Source of the DNA: Margaritifera margaritifera
Lineage: Eukaryota; Mollusca; Bivalvia; Unionida; Margaritiferidae
Assembly: GCA_029931535.1 (NCBI GenBank)
Contig: JAQPZY010001536.1
Span: 3,764,501-3,828,500 of the forward strand
Direction: 5' to 3'
DNA length: 64,000 nucleotides
Positions 38,877 through 48,769 of the stretch are shown here, one piece after another; positions within the stretch are counted from its first letter, which is position 1, and the number at the start of each line of letters is the position of its first letter. A program made the translations under genes and the position numbers. The notes under the pieces are model-generated. The model was not told the origin of the DNA and did not search any database. It worked only from the letters and a program-made list of their open reading frames with translations.

Positions 38877-38972
38877 GAATTTGTCAGTTAGGTGGGTCGG
38901 CTGATGTTAAACTGATCAAAAACAGAGGAAAAATGTAAACTACTCACCATTTGAGGGGAGATGTCCACTTTA

Positions 38973-40025
38973 CTATTTGCTGGAGTCCTTCTGGGCCACA
39001 TGTTGTGCCGCAACTATGGGACCCAGAGAAAATATGCCTGCGCTTTGATGTGCTAATGAGCGGAGGTAGAAGGACGAAAAGGTAGTATGGGATCGCCAAA
39101 ATGCTGCCTTCATGACGTCCTCCAGAGAAGAGTGATTTAGATAGGCCCATGAGGCAGCGACGGCTCGAACCTCATGGGCTTTTAGTTTCATAAAGGAGAG
39201 GTCTCTATCAGTAAGGGACTGGTAAGCTCTTTTAATTGTGGTGACAATCCACCTTGAAATCGTGGAGGCCGAAATATCAACGAAGCCCTTAAGAGGAAGG
39301 AAAAGACGTTTCCTGCCCTTTCTTTTCACTTTTGAAGCATTTAGATAGAAACGCAGTGCCCTAACTGGGCATAAGAGCCTATCTTGATCATCCCCAGCAC
39401 AGATTCGACTAAGACTGGGGATCTCTATAGGTGATGGAGCAACCGCAGGTAATTGATTTTTGGCTAAAAATCCTGGCTGACAGAGGAGGGAAACGGATTC
39501 AAAATTGCCATTAAAACGGAGACAGCCAGTGTCCACCGACAATGCATGAATCTCGCTACGTCTTCTCGCAGACGCCAAAGCGAGTAAAAATACCGTCTTG
39601 AGTGTGAGATCCTGAAAGGATGCCTCACCCAATGGTTCATAGGGGGTTTTTGTTAAGGACCATAAAACACATGACAGATTCCATCTAGGCGTCAGAGAGC
39701 GAGTGACAGGTCTCTGTAGCTCAAAATACTTAATGAGATCGGCAAGGTGTGGATCTGAACCAATCTCCGAGCCCTGAGAGAATTTAAGTGTGTTAGAAAT
39801 GGCGGCTCTATAGCCCTTGATAGTAGATACTGAACATCTTTTGTTCTCGAAAAGGAACAAAAGGAAATCAGCAATGGCAGTTATAGAGGAACAGCTGGGA
39901 TCAACACGTTTCCTACTGCACCAATCACAAAAGATTCTCCACCTGGCATCATAGACCTTGGATGTAGAAGCTCTCCTGGCCTGAATGATGCAACTGGCAA
40001 CCCGGCCCGAAAACTTGTTCTGGCG
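38973..40025 (-). CDS. DIRS tyrosine recombinase domain
   Basis: About 350 residues at the end of a 1021-codon frame opening at 42038; the part before about 40025 is the off-frame image of RT/RNase H. The N-terminal helical region (ARRASTSKVYDARWRIFCDW, then TIKGYRAAISNTL) is the core-binding domain of phage-integrase-like recombinases. The catalytic part shows the Arg of ASARRRSEIHAL (about R826 of the frame), HEVR (H955, R958), WRSH (W981, H984) and the nucleophile Tyr in SSFYL (Y991, codon 39066-39068). These are all the residues needed for the R..HxxR..H/W..Y mechanism, so this domain looks intact. It overlaps the end of RT/RNase H by about 140 bp, as in other DIRS elements. Its start codon or translation mode is not evident. 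Confidence 0.88.
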   Translation of the reverse strand, partial: RQNKFSGRVASCIIQARRASTSKVYDARWRIFCDWCSRKRVDPSCSSITAIADFLLFLFENKRCSVSTIKGYRAAISNTLKFSQGSEIGSDPHLADLIKYFELQRPVTRSLTPRWNLSCVLWSLTKTPYEPLGEASFQDLTLKTVFLLALASARRRSEIHALSVDTGCLRFNGNFESVSLLCQPGFLAKNQLPAVAPSPIEIPSLSRICAGDDQDRLLCPVRALRFYLNASKVKRKGRKRLFLPLKGFVDISASTISRWIVTTIKRAYQSLTDRDLSFMKLKAHEVRAVAASWAYLNHSSLEDVMKAAFWRSHTTFSSFYLRSLAHQSAGIFSLGPIVAAQHVAQKDSSK

Positions 40026-42038
40026 GATAGATCGCTTGAGATGAACCAAGCGTGAAGGTGGAGAATGTGTGGGCTGTTGTGTAGGAGGGAGCCTCTGTGT
40101 TGTGACAGAAGATCCCTCCGTTGAGCGAGAGATCTGGGTTGATCTATCAATAGATCTAGAAGATCGTTGAACCACGATCGTTGGGGCCATAACGGAGCTA
40201 TGAGAATGATCCGGGCAGTGGAAGTTCTTACTTTTTGCAGAACTTGGGGAAGCAATTGGAACGGTGGGAAGGCGTATGCGAACAGACGATCCCACTGGAA
40301 GCTGAACGCGTCCACTGCCCACGCTCTCTGGTCCGGGACTGGGGAGACGTAAAAGGGGAGTCTGTTGTTGAGCCTGGTCGCAAACAAGTCCACGAGGGGC
40401 CTTCCCCATAGTGAGAAAAGGGACTCTGTCACTTCGCGGTGAAGAGTCCATTCTGTGAGAACTGATTTGCCTGGCCTGGACAGACTGTCCGCTAAGATGT
40501 TCTTTTTCCCTGGGATGTGGCGAACTCGGAGGGAGATGTTCTCCGAGGTAGCCCAGCGGAGGAGGTTCCAGACCTCCACGCAAAGAGAAGGGGCATGTGT
40601 GCCTCCTTGACGTCGGAGATACGCTACGACGGACGTGTTGTCGGAGGAGACCATGACACAACGACCCCTTACCCTGTCGACGCACCCTTGTAATGCTAGA
40701 AAGACAGCCTTCATTTCTAGGTTGTTTATGTGGAGGGACGACTCGTGTAGGGTCCAAAGGCCCTGAAGAGTTATCCCCTCTGGCTCTAGATGAGCACCCC
40801 AACCGGAATCTGACGCGTCGGCGAACAGGTAGGAGTGGGGATCCGGAGCGTGCATGGGGACCCCAGCTAGGAATCTGTCTCGATTCATCCACCACCGCAG
40901 ATGATGATGGAAATCTGGTCCTAGAGGAATCGGAGCTGATAGAGAATCCTTGTGTGGTTTCCACCTTGCGAGTAGGAGAAACTGTAGAGGGCGCATATGG
41001 AGCCGTCCTAAGGGAAGCAGATCTGCAGCGGCGTTCAAGGTTCCCAGTAGGGATAGGTAAAGGCGAGCAGACAACACGGTTTTTACTCGTAGTGTCTCTA
41101 AGAGTGCCAGGATTCGATCTATACGCTCTCGGGGAACCCGGACTAAGTTCTGGTTTGTGAGGAAGTTGATTCCTACATAAACGAAGTCTTGGGATGGAAT
41201 CAGTTCTGACTTCTCGAGGTTGGGTAAAAGACCCAATCGAGTTACTGTGGACCAACAACGGAACAGATCCTGATGGAGGGACTGAACCTGAACGTTGTGG
41301 ATTAACCAGTCGTCGAAGTATTGGAGGATCGGAGTTCCCCGTACTCGTAGATAAGACGCTATTACTCCCATAACTCGGGTGAAAACTCTGGGTGTAGGAA
41401 GCTATTCCGAACGGTAGAACCCGGAATTGAAAAACTTCCTGGTCCAAGCAAAACCGGAGATATTTCCGATGAGGTGGAAAAATCGGAATGTGAAGATATG
41501 CATCTTGAAGGTCGATGGAGATCGCCCAATCCGATGGCCGCATCGCATTCCGGATTGAGGAGGTGGTCTCCATCTTGAAATGTTCCTCCAAAAGAAAACG
41601 GTTTAAGGGGGAGAGATCGATAATAAGGCGAAATTTCCCCCTTTTCTTGGTGACCAGGAAGATTCGGGAGTAGAATGCAGGGGACTGATCGTTCAGGACC
41701 CTCTCGACTGCCCCTTTTTGTAAAAGGGTATTTACCTCTTCCCTTAGTTTCACCAGATTGGACTGATGAAAGAATACGGGGGTCCTTGATAGTGGAGGTT
41801 GTTCCTGAAACTGAATACGGTAACCCTCGCTTACAAGAGAAAGGACCCACCCATCGTCCGTGATACTTGCCCAAGCCTCTGAAAAGAGGCCTAGGCGAGC
41901 CCCTACGGGGATGTTTGGGAGAGGAATGGATGGCAGGAGAGGGTGCGAGTCCCTAGGGCCGTCCCCCCCCTCCTTCCTTGGGAAAGGAAGGTGGGTTGTA
42001 GAACTTCTTCCTAGGGGCTCCTCGGCGTCTAGGTCCAC
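39881..42038 (-). pseudogene. DIRS reverse transcriptase-RNase H ORF, one frameshift
   Basis: Starts at the ATG at 42038 in one frame (about 214 codons: RT fingers/palm with GKFRLIIDLSPLN, ISIDLQDAYLHIPI, FQFRVLPFGIAS). At about 41396 similarity jumps to the next frame (PRVFTRVMG, then the catalytic YFDD at 41309-41320) and runs to the stop at 39881. One surplus base in TTCCTACACCC explains the shift. RNase H follows, with acidic residues in FADASDSGWG, NLEMKA, SSDNTS and NILADSLS (D185, E219, D244, D295 counted from the ATG at 41371). After it comes the DLFATRLNNRLP...WAVDAFS...YAFPP segment typical of DIRS elements, sometimes described as methyltransferase-like. As assembled, it cannot make full-length RT without frameshifting. 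Confidence 0.9.
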
Positions 42039-44424
42039 GCCTAGGACCTGACTGACGAGGAAGTCTCACTTGAGGTTGTGCACTATATTGAGGTTGTGCA
42101 CTATATTGGGGCTGTACCTGCTTAAAGAATTTAGCAGGTGGCCCCTGAGGTCGATGCACATTAGAACGCTTCCTGGCCGATTGCGATGGGCCAGGTGCAG
42201 TTGTGAAGGACCTATGTTGATGGTCCTTCAAATCTTGTGAGGCCACAGTGGGAATGAGACCTCCGAAGAGACTCTCAGCTTCCAAGGGAGCAGCCCTTAG
42301 AAGGTCTTTACTGTGGCTAAGTAAGACCCTCGAGGAGTCCAGTGCAACATCACGACGGATGTGTAGGAGTTCCGCTGAAAGGGCCATTGCAATAGCGAGT
42401 GAATGCCGAGATGTCTTGGCAACAGCTTCCAGCACACGCTGTAATGCGGCTGGATTCAGAGAGGCCTCCCTCAGCATGCTAAACGACGTAGCTGAGAAGA
42501 GGTCCGCATGAGAAGCTATGGTGGTCAGAAGACGGACCTTCTGCTCAATGGCTTCGATCGTCTTAATAGGAAGGCGTGCCCAGGTTCCCGTTGTCAAGCC
42601 GACTTGAGATGCATCTGCATCCAATTGAGGAGGTTTAACGGGCCACTTCGGGGAATGTACCCGGTAACTAGAGGCAGAGACCATAGGTCTTAAAGTAGAG
42701 GCTGGGACAGCCCACCCTTTGCGCCGTCTAGCGATGTCCTGGCCTGAGGAGAACCTCTGTGATATTTCCTCAATTGTAGAGGAATGCGGAAGGAGCAGAA
42801 GATCTGGTTGTGGTTGAGCCCCGGAGATCTTTTCCAAACTGGAGAGGATCTTCTTGGACTGTGAACCAGACGGTTTCGGGCACAAATCCGTAGGTAGTAG
42901 GCGGTAAACTTCATTTACCGCCTTATCAAAAGACCATATCTCTTCCGCTTCCTCTGGTTGAGGGAAGCTGGGTCTATCAGTCGGTTCCAGTTCGTACTCG
43001 TTGGAATCGACGATGATAGATACAGCATCATCATCTAGAACACTCCGAGCAGGAGGGTGGCCGGGCGACACAATGTCCTTTGGAGAAGGTAACAGAGGCG
43101 CACTATGCGCCATTTCCCGTACTTGCTGAGTAGGGGCTCTAGGTGTTCTAGATCTTTCAGGAGAAAGACGAGATCGCTTGCCTTTCGCGGATGATGCTAG
43201 GCGTCGGGATCTACTAGTGGATGCTGCCTGGCGAGGAGGCGATGGCGGAGCACGAGCCGCAACATCGTTTCTACTCAGAGTCCAGGGTCCAGTAGCCCAA
43301 GGGGGCATAAGGGGCCAATTATTATGAGATGTTGGTCCCCACATCCCGTATGGATTCATTGGTATAATAGGGAAGGGGGGGACACCGATCCGATCCCCTT
43401 CCCTGGTCTGCGACCTTCCGTACGACGAGGCCTCTGATTGTTGATCAGTGTGACGTCGGTGACCGGTACGAGAAGACCGGTGGCCTATGACCGGTGACCG
43501 GCGACCGGTATTGGATGACCGGTCACCGGAACGATGTGACCGGTGACCGGCGACCGGTGATCAACCAAAGACCGGTGACCGGTGACCGGTACCGGGCACC
43601 CGGTGACCGGTACCGGGCACCCGGTGACCGGTACCGGGCACCCGGTGACCGGTACCGGGCACCCGGTGACCGGTCACCCGACATTGACCGGTGACCGGAC
43701 CGGTCAGTGACCGGCCACAAGACATTGACCGGTGACCGGTGGACCGGTCACCCGACACTGACCGGTGACCGGACTGGTCACCGGTCAGTGACCGGTCAGA
43801 AGACATTGACCGGTGACCGGAAGACCGGTCACCCGACACTGACCGGTGACCGGACCGGTCACCGGTCAGTGACCGGTCAGACGACATCTCAGATGTCCGT
43901 CTGTCTTCATTACTACCCAAGGTGCGGTGTAGCCCCTCCTCGAGAGGGTGCGACACGCTACTTTGGGAATGTTTGGAGTGGTACACTTCCTTCCTGGTGG
44001 AAGGAAGTAACACACTACTGCTCTTTTTCGTCTTCTCCCTTCCCGGGAGATGCGATTTACTCTTGGAGCGTTCACAAGCCCCTACAGGAGGGACCTCAAC
44101 TATGTCCGGGGAGGCTGGTGCAGGCTCTTGGGGCCCAGGAATGTTCTTGTGAACTAGAGTGGTTTTCTTGCTGTATGTTGCCTTAGTCTGAGTACCTGTA
44201 AAAGAAAATCCAGAGAAATCAGACGATGAGGGGGATTTAACTATTTTTTTCCGCCCTCTATAAGTACGCCTGGAATCAGCAAGATTCCAGGTTTCATTGG
44301 TCCAATTTGTACAAATATTGCAGCGACTGTTCCGCTTACACTTGGAACAGGTAAGACAGTCTGAGTGTGTATCCCATGCGGCCTTCTTATGGCCACACTT
44401 ACCTACAGACTGATTTGCTGACAT
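41953..44424 (-). pseudogene. DIRS Gag-like ORF1, one in-frame TGA
   Basis: Reading from the ATG at 44424, one frame stays open to the stop at 41953 except for TGA at 43561-43563, which splits it into 287 residues and a downstream part of about 535. The N-terminus has a cysteine/histidine cluster (C10, H12, H20, C23, C26, C29, C35, C38, then W41) like the DH..C..C..C..C..W motif found in many DIRS Gag proteins. The middle is the Arg/Ser/Gly/His repeat made by the minisatellite at 43455-43885. The C-terminal part has a helical segment around EEAEEIWSFDKAVNEVYRLL and a basic tail (GPRRGPRRRGAPRKK), as expected for nucleic-acid binding. The stop lies in a GGT-TGA-TCA context that could come from CGA by CpG decay. 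ORF1 overlaps the next ORF by 86 bp in another frame. Confidence 0.8.
43455..43885. repeat. GC-rich, self-complementary minisatellite inside DIRS Gag
   Basis: Built almost entirely from CCGGTGACCGGT-type words, in which ACCGGT is a palindrome and GGTGACC nearly one. Two organised parts are visible: four copies of a 21-bp unit (CCGGTGACCGGTACCGGGCAC) around 43585-43674, and an 81-bp unit starting at 43720 and 43801 with worn copies on either side. Both periods are multiples of three, so Gag stays open and reads GHRVPGT repeats and GDRSGHRSVSGDRS-like repeats. Because the unit is its own near reverse complement, the opposite strand is open too. Confidence 0.9.
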
Positions 44425-45122
44425 TGTTTCTTTTATCTGAAATAAATATTATCTGAAATAGTTATTATTGAAGTATCAATCAATAATAATAACAACGTAT
44501 AAACTCACCTTTAAAATCTACACGTAGAAAACTCACCTTTTTTTGGTAAGTCGCGTACTCTATACATACCCGTTCACCATATACTTTGCGGGCTATCTGC
44601 ACCACAGTGGTTAGTTCTACAGGTAAACAATATACATATATATGTTCTTCCCAAGAGATATTAGAAGCTAGTTCACTTGACAAGCTTTATTGGTCTCAGG
44701 AAAGTACAAGAAAAGCATGCGACGCGACACGCGTAGATAATAAAGAAACAATTGAAATAGTAGGAGAATAATATATAAATGAAATATTAATTCTGTAAAA
44801 TTATGCGCCTGTTAATTGCGGCGCTATCACAGTTGTTCTATGTCGTGTTGTAATGACATAGACGACTTACCGTGTACCTGAAAAGAAACAAGACATATTG
44901 TTTACCCTAACCCCTCTAAGGGTAGAGTACACGTGGAGAACTAGAAAAACTCTTCCTAGAACTAAACACTGACGAATAGTGGCATAAAACACATGTAGCC
45001 GAGACGGACAACTGTAACACAGATGAATTTAGAAGGAGGGAAGTCCGAAATGTAGTTGAAAACCGCAGCAGACAATTTCCTCAGGTTACGTTTTTGCGAC
45101 ACAACCACCAGGTATGGCGTCC
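44425..45122 (-). other. DIRS 5' leader between right ITR and Gag
   Basis: About 700 bp without a convincing ORF. A candidate intron of 72 nt lies at 44437-44508 on the minus strand: donor AAAG|GTGAGT and acceptor TTATTTCAG just 12 nt before the Gag ATG. A second GTGAGT donor sits at 44531-44536. The presumed promoter in the right ITR is upstream. Confidence 0.5.
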
Positions 45123-45300
45123 ATGAAAAAGATGAATGTTTGCGCAGGCGCAGAGAGATGCACGGGCGTGACGTGGCTTGTTGACAAATTCTCCACTTTA
45201 AGTGGGAGAATGTTTTCACATCGAACGGACGAGTTTTTCGACACGAAAAAGGAATAAGCTATATAATAGTGATGGGTAAATGTATTGCTGCTATTAAAAT
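45123..45300. repeat. DIRS right inverted terminal repeat
   Basis: Mirror of the left ITR over 45123-45279. The last 44 bp (45257-45300, ending GCTATTAAAAT) are exactly complementary to 38833-38876 in the internal complementary region. Transcription of the minus-strand ORFs should begin in or next to this repeat. Confidence 0.9.
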
Positions 45301-45419
45301 ACACAACCAATGATAAACTATGGTATATACAATATAATTTAAATGCATTTCAGTGTTTCCACTGTTCTGGTGTTTCAATGCATTTCAGTATTTCTATGCC
45401 TCATTATCTCGCATACAAG

Positions 45420-46110
45420 TGTAGTAAGTGCATGACTTAAATTTCACTTATAAGTGAAGTATACTTCATTTATGAATGAAATACCTAATTCACCTATATG
45501 TCACTTATATGTGATCTATAAGTGTAGTTATGTGAATGACTCACATTTCACTTACAAGTGAAGTATACTATACTTCATTTATAAGTTAAATGCCTAATTT
45601 GCATACAAAATCCTAATCCTTCACCTATATGTCATTTATAAGTGACCTATAAGTAAAGTGAATAGTCACTTATAAACCCTTTATAAGTAATAAACATAAG
45701 TGACCTATAAGCCATGTATAGGTTTTTTCCCGTAAGGGCTATCACCTTGCCTGCACATATCAACCCCCTTATCCTCTCAACTAAGAACGGAACTGAAAGA
45801 GAAGATGGAACTTAGTCGTCAATATAGGCATTCGTGTATAGGAGACCTGCACACTTGGTGGCCAAGTAATTAACCCTCCTCTAAATACATGTTCACTCTG
45901 GATTCCCCAACAGATCAAATAATACAAAAGTTGTTATTGTAAGTTACAAATATACACCAAACAAAGTGGAAAGTGCTACCTTTGAACCCTAATAACATGA
46001 ATCTAAATTACATGATGGAATATTATCATACAGGTTAGAGAATTATAATTCATCTCATGCTGAGAATCTAACCCAGGTCGATGAGATACAGGACTCATCA
46101 CCTTTTCTGT
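45420..46110. repeat. Repeat with ACTTATAAGT palindromes, right copy
   Basis: CACTTATAAGTGAAGTATAC-type words fill 45440-45720; ATACAGGTTAGAGAATTATA with GATGAGATACAGGACTC follows at 46025-46105. It contains the same parts as 35895-36330 in the opposite order. Confidence 0.5.
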
Positions 46111-47179
46111 CTTTCCTGTATGCACCAAACTCCATACCTTCTTGACTAAGCACATTATAAGTTTTAACTTCAAAAGCCTGAAATTAAAGTATCATCTCAA
46201 TGAAGCAGTTATCTTTATAACGCAAGAACTGGAATAAAATGTACATGAATCTGAGAGCATTGAGTCTTCCTTCCTAGGTCAGTTTTGTTTTCATTGATAA
46301 GCATATATCATACCTTATTCTATTTCACTAACCTAGTTTGTTACAATCTGCGATTGTTTTATATGACATCATAAAGTCAGTGGTGCAGGCCCAAACAGTA
46401 GTTTACTGTAATGCATATACCGGTAGGTCTGCCACCAAACTAGATGGTACATTATTACCAGATGCACATCATTCATTCTGCACATTAACTGTGCCACCTT
46501 GCCAGTCTGGTATTTCATGCAATGGACTGGTGGCAGGACTATCTGCACTTCTGCTTATGAATAATTCTCTATGATTAATACCAATTCTGGTTTATCAGAG
46601 CTCTGAGTGGGATTAATTAAACCTGAGAAGTTTTGGGAAATATTTCTTCAAATGCCAGAAGTCAAATGTACTGTAAATCACCATATTTTAGCATAAATAA
46701 ATTTTTTCACATTATATTTTTTACAAAATGTTTATGATACAAAATCTTTGTGATATGCTCTTAGTTAATACAAATATTTCATGAATATCAGGTTTTTGAA
46801 ATTTCTGGACAGTTTGCTTACCCATGGGCAAGTGAATTTCATATTTTTACTTGCCCATTTAAAGTTTCACTTCTCTGTGGTATACCTACTGTAAGCATGT
46901 TACAGTTTGTATCAGATTTCTTATTTCCAAAATTGTTATCTACATCTGGTTATTAAGCTACCCCTTTCAAAATTAAGATGTCCTGGGCAACATGGAATGA
47001 GATTTTCGAATGCCTGAGTATGTTGTTATTAACAATTTCACTGGCTCGCTTATTGGAATACTATCAAAAACTGCATTCTGTGAAATGAGAGTCAAGAATC
47101 TGAAACTTAATTAGCTGGAGCTTGAATGACAAAGAATTCTAGTTCAGGGCAATACAAACAAGAAAATAGTTAAGGCCAA

Positions 47180-47640
47180 AAAAAAACCATGTGTGTTTCC
47201 CATTGCACTGGTTTTAAAATTAGGGTAGGCAGGGAGGTATTTATTTTTTTTAAACATTATATATAAATCAAATAATATTTCAAGCCCTTTAAAGTACTGG
47301 GCAAAACTGGCTCAATTAGATGCACAAATCAATTTCGACAATGTGATTTTTTTTATAATTAAAATTTTTTTTTTTTTTTTTTTTAAACATTATATATAAA
47401 TCAAATAAAATTTCAAGGGCTTCAAAGTACTGGGCAAAGCCGGCTCAGTTTTAGAAGCACAAATCAATTTCGGCAATGAGATTTTTTTGTGGTGTGTGTG
47501 GGGGGAAAGTGCTTGGATCGGCAATATGAAACAGGGACGGTCGGCCGACTGGAAAAACACATTTTTTTTTTTTGCCTAACCTCCATGGACTAGCTGAACT
47601 TCCCCTGATAGGCAAGTTCCTAATGGTATTTGCATTTACA
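47180..47640 (-). repeat. Dispersed repeat, copy 2, with internal duplication
   Basis: Inverted relative to 19380-19790. The block ATTATATATAAATCAAATAA with CAAAGTACTGGGCAAA and AATCAATTTCG is present twice (47245-47345 and 47390-47485), separated by a T-run; the GGACGGTCGGCCGACTGG end is at 47535. Confidence 0.6.
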
Positions 47641-47948
47641 GTTACTGTAACACCTTTCAGTAATATAGGTGTCAATTTAATTTTTTCAACTTTTTTTAAA
47701 CGACCTATCACATACTGTTAGTTAGACCTGTGAGAAACAGATAATGTCAAAATATTTTGCTATTTTGTCTGGTCAGATATAGTCCTACTCTGAGACATCA
47801 ACCCTGATAGTTATGATGGTGGGATCTCCACAATTTCCACCACAAGTTATACCAAGTAATCCATTTTAGTTAGATCTCCATTTCAACAGAGCTATCCATA
47901 TGTACAAATCAAAGGTTTCTACATCATGACACCAATTAAATTTAACTA

Positions 47949-48165
47949 CCATATATACTCGCGTATAATCCGGGTCCAAATGCAAACAACATAGACCCTG
48001 ATCTGCAGTCGCATAATGCGCTGGCAGATCAGGGTCTATGTTGTTTGTTCTATTGATTAGTCCTTACAAACTGCATAGACCCGGATCTGCCGCTGCGTTA
48101 TGCGATGACAGATCTGGGTCTATGCAGTTTGCAGTTGATATCTGGTTATACACGAGTATATACGG
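47949..48165. mobile_element. Double-hairpin MITE with TA duplication, copy 1
   Basis: 217 bp flanked by TA, with inverted ends CCATATATACTCGCGTATAA and TTATACACGAGTATATACGG. Inside are two back-to-back hairpins: arms at 47983-48006/48024-48047 (GACCCTGATCTGC with its complement) and at about 48068-48090/48109-48131 (GACCCGGATCTGC with its near complement). The TA duplication suggests a Tc1/mariner-mobilised element. Confidence 0.85.
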
Positions 48166-48769
48166 TAGTTGAACATTGCCTTGACAGTATGAGTTTTTTT
48201 TAGATTATAATGGATGTAAATTGGCAGAGGCACTTAAGATATTTCTTTCAGCTGTAAGTTAGCAACAATCTGCTTGTGAAAATTAATTACATACTTATAG
48301 AAATATATGCAGGTGTCTTCACTTTGGCATGACAATGTATCAATAAAGATGCAGTCTTGACAACAGCGGTGACATGGGGCAAGCGCAACACTGTCTAACC
48401 AGATGATAAATCACATAATTCTCTGGCACTTAATTTCTCACAGGTCTAACTCAAAAGATGTGTGCTAGTTCATTCAAAAGTAAAACTTATCTGCATCAAA
48501 ATGATGCCCTGATAACTTAAATGTGTCACCATACGCGCAAATACTGTTAAGAAATCAACGGCTACATGTGAAACTGCAATTTTTGGAGTTAATATACAAA
48601 TCTTGTCTCTTATTATTTTTCAAAGGGGCCATGTATTAGAATGGTTTTAAACCTACTGTCTTTATTCTGAACATAATATTTTAATTAATTTTTTTATACA
48701 CATTTTAGTATCATGCTTACATCGGTTACTGTGTAAAAATAAGGGAAAGTATGACAGAAGACATAAAAT

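Larger units (their letters stand above)
38526..45300 (-). mobile_element. DIRS-type tyrosine-recombinase retrotransposon, nearly complete
   Basis: About 6.8 kb, clearly richer in GC than its surroundings, in sense with GRAF inside intron 1. Order in element orientation: right ITR, 5' leader, Gag-like ORF (44424-41953), RT/RNase H ORF (42038-39881), tyrosine recombinase (to 38973), internal complementary region (38876-38774), left ITR. DIRS elements replicate through a circular DNA made by reverse transcription across the ITRs and internal region, and insert using a tyrosine recombinase rather than an integrase, so they make no target duplication. That agrees with the flanks seen here. Two lesions are visible: a TGA in Gag and a frameshift in RT. 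The nearly intact recombinase and matching repeats suggest a fairly young copy. Confidence 0.93.

Noticed and set aside
40693..41160. 155-codon plus-strand ORF across the DIRS element
   Set aside because: It is the antisense of the RT/RNase H region, has no recognisable motif, and exists because that region is GC-rich.
41362..41874. 170-codon minus-strand ORF in a third frame of the DIRS RT
   Set aside because: Off-frame image of RT; conserved RT motifs are in the other two frames.
43707..44186. 159-codon plus-strand ORF over the Gag repeat
   Set aside because: Open because the minisatellite is nearly self-complementary; the DIRS Gag motif is on the minus strand.
46338..46574. 78-codon plus-strand ORF
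   Set aside because: No family recognised; length is within chance for this base composition.
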